A DNA stretch of 64,000 nucleotides from JACRPH01 sp041665465. Lineage in GTDB: Archaea > Nanobdellota > Nanobdellia > Woesearchaeales > GW2011-AR9. Made by a program: the position numbers and the translations under genes. Positions 50,909-59,964 of this stretch are shown here, piece after piece. Within the stretch, counting starts at the first letter, position 1. Each line of letters begins with the position of its first letter. The notes beneath the pieces are model-generated. The model did not search any database. It had not been told where the DNA came from and saw only the letters and a list, made by a program, of their open reading frames with translations. The stretch lies in the NCBI GenBank assembly GCA_041665465.1, contig JBAYIU010000001.1, positions 620,001-684,000 on the forward strand, in the 5' to 3' direction.

Positions 50909-53900
50909 ATGGTTGAACATGAAAAGGACAATTCTGCTTCTAAGATTGAAGCTCATCAGAAAGAAGAAGATTTAGCTATTGATTTTTCTGGAATTAAGAA
51001 GAAAGTAGGTAATTTCTTTAAGGGTAAAGAATATCATGAATCACATATTTCCAATCATAAAGAAGAAGAAGAGTCTTCTTTAGGCTTCTCAGATACAGTT
51101 TATTTCTTCAAAAAAAATGCTAAGTGGCTTATCCCTCTTGCTTGTATCTTGATTGCAATATTTGCATCAGTATATTTGCGTACCATGCCTCAACGCATGC
51201 CTGTTACTGATGATTGGGCTCAGAACACCGTGTACAACTATTATCAACAGAACATTATTACTCAAATAAATCAACAATATCCCAATCTGCCTGCTGCCAA
51301 TAAACAATCTTTAGTAGATAAAGAATGGCAAAAATATTTAGAACAGAATAAAGACAAGTTGGACAATGACATTACTCAGATCTCACTGCAATATAAAGAT
51401 CAGTTTAGAGATGCAAATGGAACATTATACTTATTAGGAATAGATCCTTACTATTATTACCAGCAATCTAAGTATATTTTAGAAAATGGGCATCCGGGAA
51501 ACGTTGTTAAAGATGGAGAGTATTATGACAGCTTTAGGTTATACCCCTTAGGTGCTCCAGAACAAGGAAATTTTCATACCTGGATAGGGGCATATTTACA
51601 TCAATTTATGAACTTTTTTGGAAATTTCCCTTTAATGTACACTTTCTTTTTTATAGGAGTGATATTTTCAGCATTATCAGTTATTCCGGCATTTTTCATC
51701 GGAAAAAGAATCAGTGGAAATAATGTGGGCGGGTTTTTTGTATCCTTACTTATCGCGGTAACTGCCTTTTTCGTACAAAGAACCACTGGAGAAAGTTCAG
51801 ATACTGACGTTTACGTGGTATTTTTCCCGTTGTTAATCACCTGGTTATTTCTTGAAGCATTAGAAGCTAAGCAGTTCAAGAACAAAATGATTTGGATCGC
51901 TTGTGCAGGATTAGCTACGGGGTTGTTTGTTATTGCTTGGAGTGGATGGTGGTACGTATTCGATTTTATATTAGTCGCTTCAGCGATAAATATCATCTAT
52001 CTTTTCACTAAAAGTTACAATAAGGACAAGAAAGAAAACTTGAAGACAATTAAAGATAACTTATCGATGATGGGAGCATATATTGGAGCGACTTGGGTCA
52101 TCAGTGGAATTATCTTCAATTTCAGTGCAATATGGGCCGCAATCTCAGGACCATTAGAATTTATCCAGATAAAAGCCGTAGCAGTAGAATCATTATGGCC
52201 AAACATATTAACGACAGTAGCTGAGTTGAATGTCGCTCCCTTTTCTCAGGTAATCTCTCAACTAGGAGGGAATCTATTGTTTATTTTATCAATTATTGGA
52301 GTAATCATCATATTCTTAAAGAAAAAGGGATCAGGAAATTATGATTTTGAAACATCTATTTTCTTGATAATATGGTTCATTGCTTCGCTTTATGCAACCA
52401 CAAAAGGAGTAAGATTCATATTACAAGCAACTCCGGTTTTCGCCATAACCTTGGGAAGTTTACTGGGAATATCTTGGGGATTTATCTCCAATTGGACCAA
52501 TAAAGAATTACATTTGCCAAAGAGAATTGCTCAAGTTGGAACTTTTATATTATTAGCAATCTTATTGATCCAGCCAGTTAAAGCAGGATATGATCAGGCT
52601 TATCAATCAGTCCCTTCTATAAATGACGGATGGTATAATACTCTTAACAAGATAAATATAGAAGCACCACAAAAAGCAGTTATAACCTCTTGGTGGGATT
52701 TTGGATATTGGTTTATGGCTATAGCCCAAAGACCGACTACTTTTGACGGGGGAATGCAATTTGGAACAGATGCATATTGGGTGGGAAAATCATTATTATC
52801 TTCTGATGAGAAGAACACTGTTGGTATCGTTAGAATGCTTAATTGTGGTCAAAACAGTGCTTTTGATGAGTTAGACAAGACAATACAAGACACACATAAG
52901 TCAATCGAGATATTAAATTATATTGTTACTAAAGATAAAGAAGAAGCAATAAAGGTCTTATTAAATAATGGACTTACTGAAGCCCAAGCCGCAGCAGTTA
53001 TTCAGTACACCCATTGTGATGCTCCAACAGATTATTTTATCACTTCAGAAGATATGGTGGGTAAAGCTTCAGTGTGGGGACATTTTGGAAGTTGGAACTT
53101 TACCAAAGCGGAGATGTATCAAGAAGTCCATGAACTAGATAGAGAAAACGGAATTAAGAGATTACAACGGGTGTTTAACCTTTCCACTAACGACGCGGAT
53201 AGGATATATTCTGACATTAAGAATACACCACCCGATCAATGGATCTCTCCTTGGCCAGGGTATGTTTCCAATTTAGGAAAGTGTACCTCCCAGAAAGAGG
53301 ATACCTGGTTATGTGCTGTAAGTACACAAGAAGGAACCATTAACCTAAAAGTAGCCTTAAAAGATTATTCTATAACAGTACAAACTAACAATAATCAACT
53401 GATATCTCCATATTCATTAGTTTATGCTACTAAAGAGGGAATTAAAGAGAAGAAGTTCACAAATAATACCTTGACTCTGTCAGCAGTATTAATTCCTGAT
53501 GGAGACGGCTATGTTATGCTTCTAGCCGATCCAGCTTTAGCAACTAGTACTTTTACCAAATTATTCTTCTTTGAAGGACACGGAAGCAAATGTTTCTCTA
53601 AATTTGATGAAACAAACCAGTTTACGGGAGGAAAGATCTCTACCTGGGTAATGGATTATTCCTGTAAGCAGGAGAATAGAGTATATTTTCTTCCAGTAGA
53701 AGAGGTTAATGCTGCTCATCTGCTTATTTCCACCAATAATAGAACAGACAAAGAAGCATTAGAATTAATTGAAAGTTTAAGTAAGAATATCACTGCAATT
53801 AATTTTGGGGAATACGCTAAAGAATATTCTGAAGATCCAGGGTCAGCAACAAACGGTGGAAATTTAGGATGGTTTAAAAAAGGAGAGATGGTCCCACAAT

Positions 53901-54007
53901 TTGAACAAGTGGCATTTGGACTTAAAAAAGGAGAGATTTCTGCTCCGTTTAAAACTCAATTTGGATACCACATTTTATATCTTAAAGATCGTCGTACCCT
54001 TGAATAG
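50909..54007 (+). CDS. aglB: Oligosaccharyltransferase AglB (STT3) fused to a parvulin prolyl isomerase
   Basis: A 1032-residue protein. After a charged cytoplasmic tail (1-70), about 13 membrane segments follow, with loop motifs GIDPYYYYQQ (first acidic site) and SSDTDVYVVFFP. The WWDFGYW signature (595-601) is the STT3 sequon-binding site. Past the outside domains, residues 930-1032 form a PpiC/parvulin domain: AAHLLIS, EYAKEYSEDPGSATNGGNLG, FKKGEMVPQFEQVAFGLK and TQFGYHILYLKDRR. Archaeal AglB transfers lipid-linked glycans to Asn; the isomerase tail is unusual. The start is set by GGGGTG about seven bases before the ATG. Confidence 0.92.
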   Translation: MVEHEKDNSASKIEAHQKEEDLAIDFSGIKKKVGNFFKGKEYHESHISNHKEEEESSLGFSDTVYFFKKNAKWLIPLACILIAIFASVYLRTMPQRMPVTDDWAQNTVYNYYQQNIITQINQQYPNLPAANKQSLVDKEWQKYLEQNKDKLDNDITQISLQYKDQFRDANGTLYLLGIDPYYYYQQSKYILENGHPGNVVKDGEYYDSFRLYPLGAPEQGNFHTWIGAYLHQFMNFFGNFPLMYTFFFIGVIFSALSVIPAFFIGKRISGNNVGGFFVSLLIAVTAFFVQRTTGESSDTDVYVVFFPLLITWLFLEALEAKQFKNKMIWIACAGLATGLFVIAWSGWWYVFDFILVASAINIIYLFTKSYNKDKKENLKTIKDNLSMMGAYIGATWVISGIIFNFSAIWAAISGPLEFIQIKAVAVESLWPNILTTVAELNVAPFSQVISQLGGNLLFILSIIGVIIIFLKKKGSGNYDFETSIFLIIWFIASLYATTKGVRFILQATPVFAITLGSLLGISWGFISNWTNKELHLPKRIAQVGTFILLAILLIQPVKAGYDQAYQSVPSINDGWYNTLNKINIEAPQKAVITSWWDFGYWFMAIAQRPTTFDGGMQFGTDAYWVGKSLLSSDEKNTVGIVRMLNCGQNSAFDELDKTIQDTHKSIEILNYIVTKDKEEAIKVLLNNGLTEAQAAAVIQYTHCDAPTDYFITSEDMVGKASVWGHFGSWNFTKAEMYQEVHELDRENGIKRLQRVFNLSTNDADRIYSDIKNTPPDQWISPWPGYVSNLGKCTSQKEDTWLCAVSTQEGTINLKVALKDYSITVQTNNNQLISPYSLVYATKEGIKEKKFTNNTLTLSAVLIPDGDGYVMLLADPALATSTFTKLFFFEGHGSKCFSKFDETNQFTGGKISTWVMDYSCKQENRVYFLPVEEVNAAHLLISTNNRTDKEALELIESLSKNITAINFGEYAKEYSEDPGSATNGGNLGWFKKGEMVPQFEQVAFGLKKGEISAPFKTQFGYHILYLKDRRTLE

Positions 54008-54103
54008 GATATAAAAAATTCCTTTATTTTTCTGTTGATTATTTTCTATTAATTATAGAGTATATTGCATAAAGCTTTTAAACCAAAATCCTCTATTCAG
54101 GAT

Positions 54104-54760
54104 ATGGACAATTTTATAGTCATACCTGCATATAATGAAGAAAAGAATATCGCTGAAACCTTATCTCAAGTAAAGAAGTACGCTTCATCAATAATCGTTG
54201 TAAACGATGGAAGTTCAGATAGCACACAAATTATATTAGATAAAATGTCTGGGATCATCATCCTTACACATATAGTAAATTTAGGGAAAGGAACAGCTCT
54301 TAAAACAGGATGTGAATATGCTATCAAGAGAGGAGCAAAAAAAATAGTAGTGATGGATAGTGATGGTCAACATGATCCCCAACACATCCCTCAGTTTCTT
54401 GCGGAACTTGAACAAAAAGAGATTGTTTTTGGATGTAGACAAAGATCGACAGAAATGCCGTTTGTATTACGTTTTGGAAATTGGTTTCTGAATAAGTGGA
54501 CAGAAATATTATTTGGGATAACTGTAAGTGATACTCAATCAGGATATCGCGCATTTACTGCCGAGGCATACTCAAAAATAAAGTGGGATTCTCAAGGATA
54601 TAGCGTGGAATCAGAGATGATTGCCCGTGCCGGGAAAGAGAAGTTGAAATATAAAGAAATACCCATTAAAACAATATACCAGGACAAGTATAAAGGAACA
54701 ACCATACTTGATGGCATGAAGATTGCCTTAAGTATGCTTAATTGGAAAATTAGAATATAA
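54104..54760 (+). CDS. Family 2 glycosyltransferase, dolichyl-phosphate sugar synthase type
   Basis: The 218-residue enzyme has the soluble GT2 plan: FIVIPAYNEEKNIAETL, VVNDGSSDST, the MDSDGQHDP metal site (about 84-92), GCRQRSTEMP and DTQSGYRAF (about 142-150). This is the DPM1/DPG synthase pattern that loads a sugar from a nucleotide donor onto a polyprenyl phosphate, supplying the GT-C enzymes here. The start at 54104 (MDNFIVIPAYN) is the family start. DUF2304 follows after 22 bases, a common pairing. Confidence 0.9.
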   Translation: MDNFIVIPAYNEEKNIAETLSQVKKYASSIIVVNDGSSDSTQIILDKMSGIIILTHIVNLGKGTALKTGCEYAIKRGAKKIVVMDSDGQHDPQHIPQFLAELEQKEIVFGCRQRSTEMPFVLRFGNWFLNKWTEILFGITVSDTQSGYRAFTAEAYSKIKWDSQGYSVESEMIARAGKEKLKYKEIPIKTIYQDKYKGTTILDGMKIALSMLNWKIRI

Positions 54761-54782
54761 ATATATGAGGTAAATTTAAAAA

Positions 54783-55127
54783 ATGTTAGGAGTGCAAATT
54801 ATTGGAATTCTGCTAGGATTGTTGATGTTATATTTAACATTTTTATCGTTCAAAAGAAAAGAGTTTAATGTAAAAGAATTAGTGTTTTGGTTAGGAGCCT
54901 GGGTATTGTTCATTGTAGTGACCATGTTTCCCTATTTAATGGAATATTTCACTAGAAAGATGTCTTTACAGCGCCCATTGGATGCATTAATTATCTTCGG
55001 GTTTGTGTTCCTGATTATTTTGGGTTTTTATAATTATAGTAAGAATAAGAAAATTATGAAAAAGGTAGAGACTCTGGTGCAAAGGATCGCTTTTGAAAAA
55101 GTTGAGGATAAAGAGAAAGTTAAATGA
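54783..55127 (+). CDS. DUF2304 membrane protein
   Basis: This 114-residue protein has three membrane segments (about 3-22, 34-54 and 66-84) and a charged C-terminal helix (residues 88-114). The segment ELVFWLGAWVLFIVVTMFP and the position just after a dolichyl-phosphate sugar synthase match DUF2304, thought to act with such GT2 enzymes at the membrane. Its stop overlaps the next start (ATGA), so they are coupled. Confidence 0.85.
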   Translation: MLGVQIIGILLGLLMLYLTFLSFKRKEFNVKELVFWLGAWVLFIVVTMFPYLMEYFTRKMSLQRPLDALIIFGFVFLIILGFYNYSKNKKIMKKVETLVQRIAFEKVEDKEKVK

Positions 55128-56311
55128 GAATACTAATTTTTACATCATATTTTTACCCCAATGAAGGGGGATTAGAGAATTATATCCTAGAGGTAGCTAA
55201 AGGATTAGGAAAAAGGAAGAATGAAGTAGATGTGGTTACATTTAATCTAAATAATTATCCTTCTATTGAAAAACATAAAGAATTTGTAGTATACCGCCTT
55301 CCGGGAAGAAAGATTCTGGGAGGAGTGTATGTTCTTCCAAAATTTAACCGAGAATATAGGAGAATCATGAACATTCTAGCACACAAAAGATATGATTTAA
55401 TAAATACTCAAACCCGATTTTTCATAACTACCATAATGGGAATGCGTTTCGCAAAAAAAAGAAGTATTCCTTTTGTACATACTGAACATGGTAATTCGTT
55501 CGTTAAACATCCTTCACAAATAACCAGATTATTATCTTGGATATATGATCAGACTATAGGAAGGAAAATCTTTTCTAGTGCAGATAGAGTGATATGTATT
55601 AGTGAGGCAGGAGTCAGATTCGCAATTAAGATGGGGGCTTCGAAACAAAGGATACTTTGTATTCCAAATTCTGTTAATTTAAAGGCAATTAAACCTAAGA
55701 TCATGGATAAGGAGAAGTACAAAGAGGAATTGGGTATCGGAAAAAAGGAATTGGTAATGACTTTTGTGGGAAGATTAATTTATGCTAAAGGAGTACAAGA
55801 TTTACTGCAAGCATTAAATAGTTTAAATTCTTCTTCACAAAATAAAAAAATGGATTTTAAGTTGTTAATTATTGGAGATGGCCCATACAAAGCAGAACTA
55901 AAGAGGATGGCTCATAAATTGAACATCCCCACAATATTTATGAATACGGTTCCACACGATGAAATAACAAAGGTTTATTCTATAACAGACATATTAATCA
56001 ATCCTTCTCATTCCGAAGGTCTTCCTACCACTGTCTTAGAAGCAGGAGCGATGAAAATCCCCGTAATAGCCTCAGATGTAGGAGGAACAAGAGAAATAAT
56101 CTCAAATGAGAATTATGGAAGGTTGTTCCCAGCAAGAAATATAAAACAATTAACATCAATAATTCAATCTTTATGTTCAGATAAGGAATTACGACGAAAA
56201 TTAGGCTTAATTCTTTATAATAAAGTAAAAAAAGAGTATAATCTAGAATCTAATCTCAAAATATTGGAGCGTGAACTAAATGTCCTTATCTCAGCAAAGT
56301 ATAAAAAATAA
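55124..56311 (+). CDS. Family 4 glycosyltransferase
   Basis: The 395-residue enzyme has the GT-B plan of GT4. The N-terminal FYPNEGGLENYILEVAKGL segment binds the acceptor side. The C-terminal half has FVGRLIYAKGVQDLLQAL, LLIIGDGPYKAEL and the EGLPTTVLEAGAMKIPVIAS donor-binding site with two Glu eight residues apart. It adds a sugar from a nucleotide donor in the cytoplasm during glycan assembly. It overlaps its neighbours at both ends (four and 32 bases). Confidence 0.92.
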   Translation: MRILIFTSYFYPNEGGLENYILEVAKGLGKRKNEVDVVTFNLNNYPSIEKHKEFVVYRLPGRKILGGVYVLPKFNREYRRIMNILAHKRYDLINTQTRFFITTIMGMRFAKKRSIPFVHTEHGNSFVKHPSQITRLLSWIYDQTIGRKIFSSADRVICISEAGVRFAIKMGASKQRILCIPNSVNLKAIKPKIMDKEKYKEELGIGKKELVMTFVGRLIYAKGVQDLLQALNSLNSSSQNKKMDFKLLIIGDGPYKAELKRMAHKLNIPTIFMNTVPHDEITKVYSITDILINPSHSEGLPTTVLEAGAMKIPVIASDVGGTREIISNENYGRLFPARNIKQLTSIIQSLCSDKELRRKLGLILYNKVKKEYNLESNLKILERELNVLISAKYKK

Positions 56312-57041
56312 TAATCCTGCCCAAATGATTAAGCAAGGAGGAGTATCCCTATTCCTTCCGGTGTATAATGAAGAAAAGATAATCAAAGAGAATGTACTTA
56401 AGTTATATCATCTGTTTAAGGAAAATGAACCGTTATTTGAGATAGTTATTGTTGATGATAACAGTAAAGACAAAACAGGAGAATTATCAAAAGAACTTGC
56501 TTCTGCATATTCGGAAATAAGATACTTACATTTTGATAATGGGCCGTCAAGAAGAGAAAATCTAGCAGAAGCATTTAAACAAGCAAATTATCCTATCGTT
56601 TCTTTCTGCGATGTAGATTTAGCAACAGATCCGCAACATTTTCCTAAATTAATCAATGCTATTCGCGAAGGAAATGATATTAGTTCAGGCAGTAGATATA
56701 TGGGAATACCCCCCGCTAGAGAAAAAAAACGCCTGATTATAAGTAAATTATACAACTTTTCTTTAAGAACATACTTCGGATCGAAGATGCGAGATCATCA
56801 GTGTGGATTTAAAGCATACAATAAAGAAAGGTTGATGCCGCTAATAACAGAAGCTGGATACGACTCAAGATTTAAGAGAGGATGGTTTTGGGACGCAGAA
56901 ATATTGATCAGAGCACAAAAAAAGAAGTATACTATTTACGAGTTCCCGGTTAATTGGAACTGTGGAAAACAAAGCTCTTTCAATCTAAAGAGAGAACTAA
57001 GAATGCTGGGATACGTCCTAAAATTGAAATGGAGACTATAA
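56280..57041 (+). CDS. Family 2 glycosyltransferase
   Basis: A 253-residue soluble GT2 enzyme: SLFLPVYNEEKIIKENVL, IVDDNSKDKTGE, SFCDVDLATDP (metal site, about 113-123), SGSRYMGIP and DHQCGFKAYNK (about 179-189). GGAG about nine bases before ATG 56280 supports this start in spite of 32 bases of overlap with the upstream gene; an ATG at 56325 is the alternative. The CDVDLATD order resembles dolichyl-phosphate glucose synthases. It probably loads a second sugar onto polyprenyl phosphate. Confidence 0.87.
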   Translation: MSLSQQSIKNNNPAQMIKQGGVSLFLPVYNEEKIIKENVLKLYHLFKENEPLFEIVIVDDNSKDKTGELSKELASAYSEIRYLHFDNGPSRRENLAEAFKQANYPIVSFCDVDLATDPQHFPKLINAIREGNDISSGSRYMGIPPAREKKRLIISKLYNFSLRTYFGSKMRDHQCGFKAYNKERLMPLITEAGYDSRFKRGWFWDAEILIRAQKKKYTIYEFPVNWNCGKQSSFNLKRELRMLGYVLKLKWRL

Positions 57042-57046
57042 TCAGA

Positions 57047-58354
57047 ATGGTAAATGAAATTAATCTTAAAAATAAGACTGTTGCAATCGTAGGAGGGGGG
57101 ATTACCGGATTGGCAATAGGTTACTATCTAACTAAGCAAGGATTCAAAGTAAAGATCATTGAGAAAAATAAAGAAATAGGGGGCCTGATTAGAACAGTAG
57201 ATATTTTTGGCACTCCTCTTGAAGAATATTATCATCATTTCTTTCTTAGTGATAAAGAACTTAACCTTCTCTTAACGGAATTGAAGTTAGATCATTTAGT
57301 GATTAAAAAAGAGACCAAGATGGGGGTATACTACAATAATCAGATCCTTCCTTTTAGTACTCCTCTCGATCTGTTAAGATTCTCTCCACTTTCTCTGTCG
57401 GATAGAATTAAACAAGGAATGATGGTATTATATTTTAAATATAAGAAAAATTGGAAAAAACTAGAAACAATTAGTAGCAAAGAGTGGCTTATAAAGAACA
57501 CGGGAGAATTCGGATACAAAGTATTATGGGAGCCATTGTTAAAGACCAAGTTTGGTCAATATTATGAAGATATTCCCGCATCATGGTTATGGGGAAGAAT
57601 ACATCCCCGATCTAAGTCTCGCGAAGGCGGAAAAGAGAAATTACATTATATTAAAGGAAGTTTTAAGGTACTTAGCCAAAGATTATTGGAAGAAGTTTGT
57701 TCCAAAGGAGGAGAGTTAGTTCTTAAAGAGATTAAGTCTATATCCACAACTAATAAGGAGATAGAATATACAGATTCAGAGAAAGAAACTTTTGATAGTA
57801 TTGTTCTCACTCTTCCCAACCCGGTGATTCAGAAGATGTTTAATAACATTAAAGAACTAGATTACCTGTCCCCCATAAAATACCAAGCTATAATTTGTGC
57901 GATTTTACAATTGAAAGAACCGCTTTCAGATTATTATTGGATTAATAATGCCGATCCAGAGATAAAGTTTGGAGGAGTTATTGAACATACCAATTTTATC
58001 GATAAAGAGAATTATAACCGTCGGAGTATGGTATATCTATTCAATTACATTGATTCAGCAGATATTTTTTATACCGCTTCTGAAGAAGAGATTAAAAAAA
58101 GGTATCTTCAAGATTTGAAGAAGATCTTCCCGAGTTTCAGTCTAAAGAATTTAGAAAGTTTCCACCTTTCTCGTGGGAATTATGCGACTCCCGTGTACAA
58201 CGGAAAGTATTCTCAAAAAATACCTCCCTTTAATACTCCTTTCTCTGGGATATTTATAGCTAACACCAGCCAGATATACCCGGAAGACAGAAATGTCAGT
58301 AATTCGATCGCTTTAGCGAAGAAATTAGTAACTAAGATTGTAGCGAATAGTTAA
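57047..58354 (+). CDS. FAD-dependent oxidoreductase, protoporphyrinogen-oxidase-like (COG1232 type)
   Basis: A 435-residue protein with a dinucleotide-binding start (VAIVGGGITGLAIGYYL, about 12-28), a following GG motif (IEKNKEIGGLIRTVD) and a C-terminal FAD segment (FIANTSQIYPEDRNVSNSI). It resembles the FAD oxidoreductases found beside GT2, DUF2304 and GtrA genes in many surface-sugar clusters, where the substrate is not settled; options include polyprenol or a sugar nucleotide. It does not look like a true haem enzyme here. The start at 57047 follows GGAG by 12 bases. Confidence 0.82.
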   Translation: MVNEINLKNKTVAIVGGGITGLAIGYYLTKQGFKVKIIEKNKEIGGLIRTVDIFGTPLEEYYHHFFLSDKELNLLLTELKLDHLVIKKETKMGVYYNNQILPFSTPLDLLRFSPLSLSDRIKQGMMVLYFKYKKNWKKLETISSKEWLIKNTGEFGYKVLWEPLLKTKFGQYYEDIPASWLWGRIHPRSKSREGGKEKLHYIKGSFKVLSQRLLEEVCSKGGELVLKEIKSISTTNKEIEYTDSEKETFDSIVLTLPNPVIQKMFNNIKELDYLSPIKYQAIICAILQLKEPLSDYYWINNADPEIKFGGVIEHTNFIDKENYNRRSMVYLFNYIDSADIFYTASEEEIKKRYLQDLKKIFPSFSLKNLESFHLSRGNYATPVYNGKYSQKIPPFNTPFSGIFIANTSQIYPEDRNVSNSIALAKKLVTKIVANS

Positions 58355-58383
58355 GAAAGTAAATAAAAACCGGTGAAGAAAAG

Positions 58384-59964
58384 ATGAATCTTAAGATAAA
58401 GTGGATTGTTCTGCTAATATGTATAGTTTCTTTTCTACTTCCCGGAATTGTTTATTCATTCAACTTAGGATTAGGCTATGATGAAGGAGTGATGTTTTAT
58501 TCTTCATGGTTAACTTTAAATGGACAGAAATTATATGGGGATTTCTTCCAGGTAATGCAAAAAACGCCCGGAGTGGTGTTTACGCTAGCTCCGTTTATTT
58601 CTACGTTTAATAATGATATGAATGCAGTAATTGCTGCAAGAGCTTTCTCATTAATAGTAAAATTAATTACTGGATTAATGATATATGGTATAGCTACACG
58701 AATATGGAATAGAAAAGCAGGAATATGGGCTTTAGTTTTTTTCTCTCTTTCTTCAATCGGCAACGCTGTAAGCGGTTTAATCTGGACCGAAACATTCTCG
58801 GCTTTTTTTATTACCCTTGCAGTTTATATTAGTCTGAGATATAAAGATAATCTTTGGAAGTGGATTATTTCTGGATCCTGTTGGGCTGCAGCAGTATTGT
58901 TCAAACAATCAGCAGTGTTCTTATTACTATTATTTATCGGAATATATCTTATCGAAGAGTATGATAATATTAAAAGAAAAAAAACATTTATTTCGCGGAA
59001 AGAATGGGGTTATTCAATCCTCTCAACAAGCGGATTATTCTTATTAGGAGCTACTTTGACCTTTGTTCCAATGATAATATACTTGTATCAACATAATTTA
59101 TGGGTGAATTTTTATAAGATGGTATTTGATTTTAATCAATATCATCCTGCTTCGGCTTCGTTATGGAGAAAAATCGGACGTTTCTTAAAAATCATGCTTA
59201 ATAATCCAGAAGTATATCTCTTAGGAGCTATAGTTGCAGTAAAATTGGTTAAATACAAATGTTGGAGATTTCAAAAGGGAATAAAGACGGAGAGTTCGCA
59301 AGATAAACTAACGGAAATTATCGTTGATGAAAAAGTAAAGGATAAAGGGATAAAGGTAGTAGTATTATGGTTCATCTTAACCCTATCTTTCTCTTTATTA
59401 ATCCCGAAAGAAACGTTTGAACATTACTTTTATGAATCTTTACCCGCATTAAGCATCCTCTTGGGGATAGGGGCTTACTTCTTAATAGAGATTAAGTCTT
59501 TGCCAAGATGGTCAAAAGGTTCTATCCTCGCGGGATTAGTAGCAATCTCAATCTTATTAAATATAGTTAATCCCATCTACAATTGGAATACTCATTCTGA
59601 AGATCAACAAATGGTACAAACAATCAAAGATTATGCTCCAAATGAAGAGATATTCACAGATCATCCGAAATATCTTTTCTTAACAGGAAAAAATCAAGAT
59701 TTTTACTTTTTAGCTTCACAAGAAAAAGCATATAATCTTGCCGGATTAAACCAATGGGAAGTGAGAGAGATACAAGATCCCGAAGAGTATATTAAAAACC
59801 ATAATATCACTTTGATAATAATCTCTAAAGATTGGGAGAACTTAGATTATTTTGTTGAACATATATCAGAGAATATCATATTTTTCCATACCTTCGCTAT
59901 TTTAAGCTCATCTACCGAGAGTACAGTAATGCTTAGACCAATAAATAAAACAGGCAATACATGA
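58384..59964 (+). CDS. GT39/PMT-like membrane glycosyltransferase
   Basis: The 526-residue protein has about 11-12 membrane segments. The first outside loop has LGYDEGVMFYSSWLTLNGQK with an Asp-Glu pair (about residues 34-35) where PMT-type enzymes keep their catalytic acid. Residues 395-526 are an outside domain. It would use a polyprenyl-phosphate sugar made by one of the GT2 enzymes upstream. Its end overlaps the flippase start by four bases, so the pair is coupled. Confidence 0.85.
   Translation: MNLKIKWIVLLICIVSFLLPGIVYSFNLGLGYDEGVMFYSSWLTLNGQKLYGDFFQVMQKTPGVVFTLAPFISTFNNDMNAVIAARAFSLIVKLITGLMIYGIATRIWNRKAGIWALVFFSLSSIGNAVSGLIWTETFSAFFITLAVYISLRYKDNLWKWIISGSCWAAAVLFKQSAVFLLLLFIGIYLIEEYDNIKRKKTFISRKEWGYSILSTSGLFLLGATLTFVPMIIYLYQHNLWVNFYKMVFDFNQYHPASASLWRKIGRFLKIMLNNPEVYLLGAIVAVKLVKYKCWRFQKGIKTESSQDKLTEIIVDEKVKDKGIKVVVLWFILTLSFSLLIPKETFEHYFYESLPALSILLGIGAYFLIEIKSLPRWSKGSILAGLVAISILLNIVNPIYNWNTHSEDQQMVQTIKDYAPNEEIFTDHPKYLFLTGKNQDFYFLASQEKAYNLAGLNQWEVREIQDPEEYIKNHNITLIIISKDWENLDYFVEHISENIIFFHTFAILSSSTESTVMLRPINKTGNT

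Noticed and set aside
57047..58354. DprE1-type oxidase for the ribose pathway
   Set aside because: The protein has a protoporphyrinogen-oxidase-like plan, not the VAO-type FAD fold of DprE1, so it does not complete the arabinose route.
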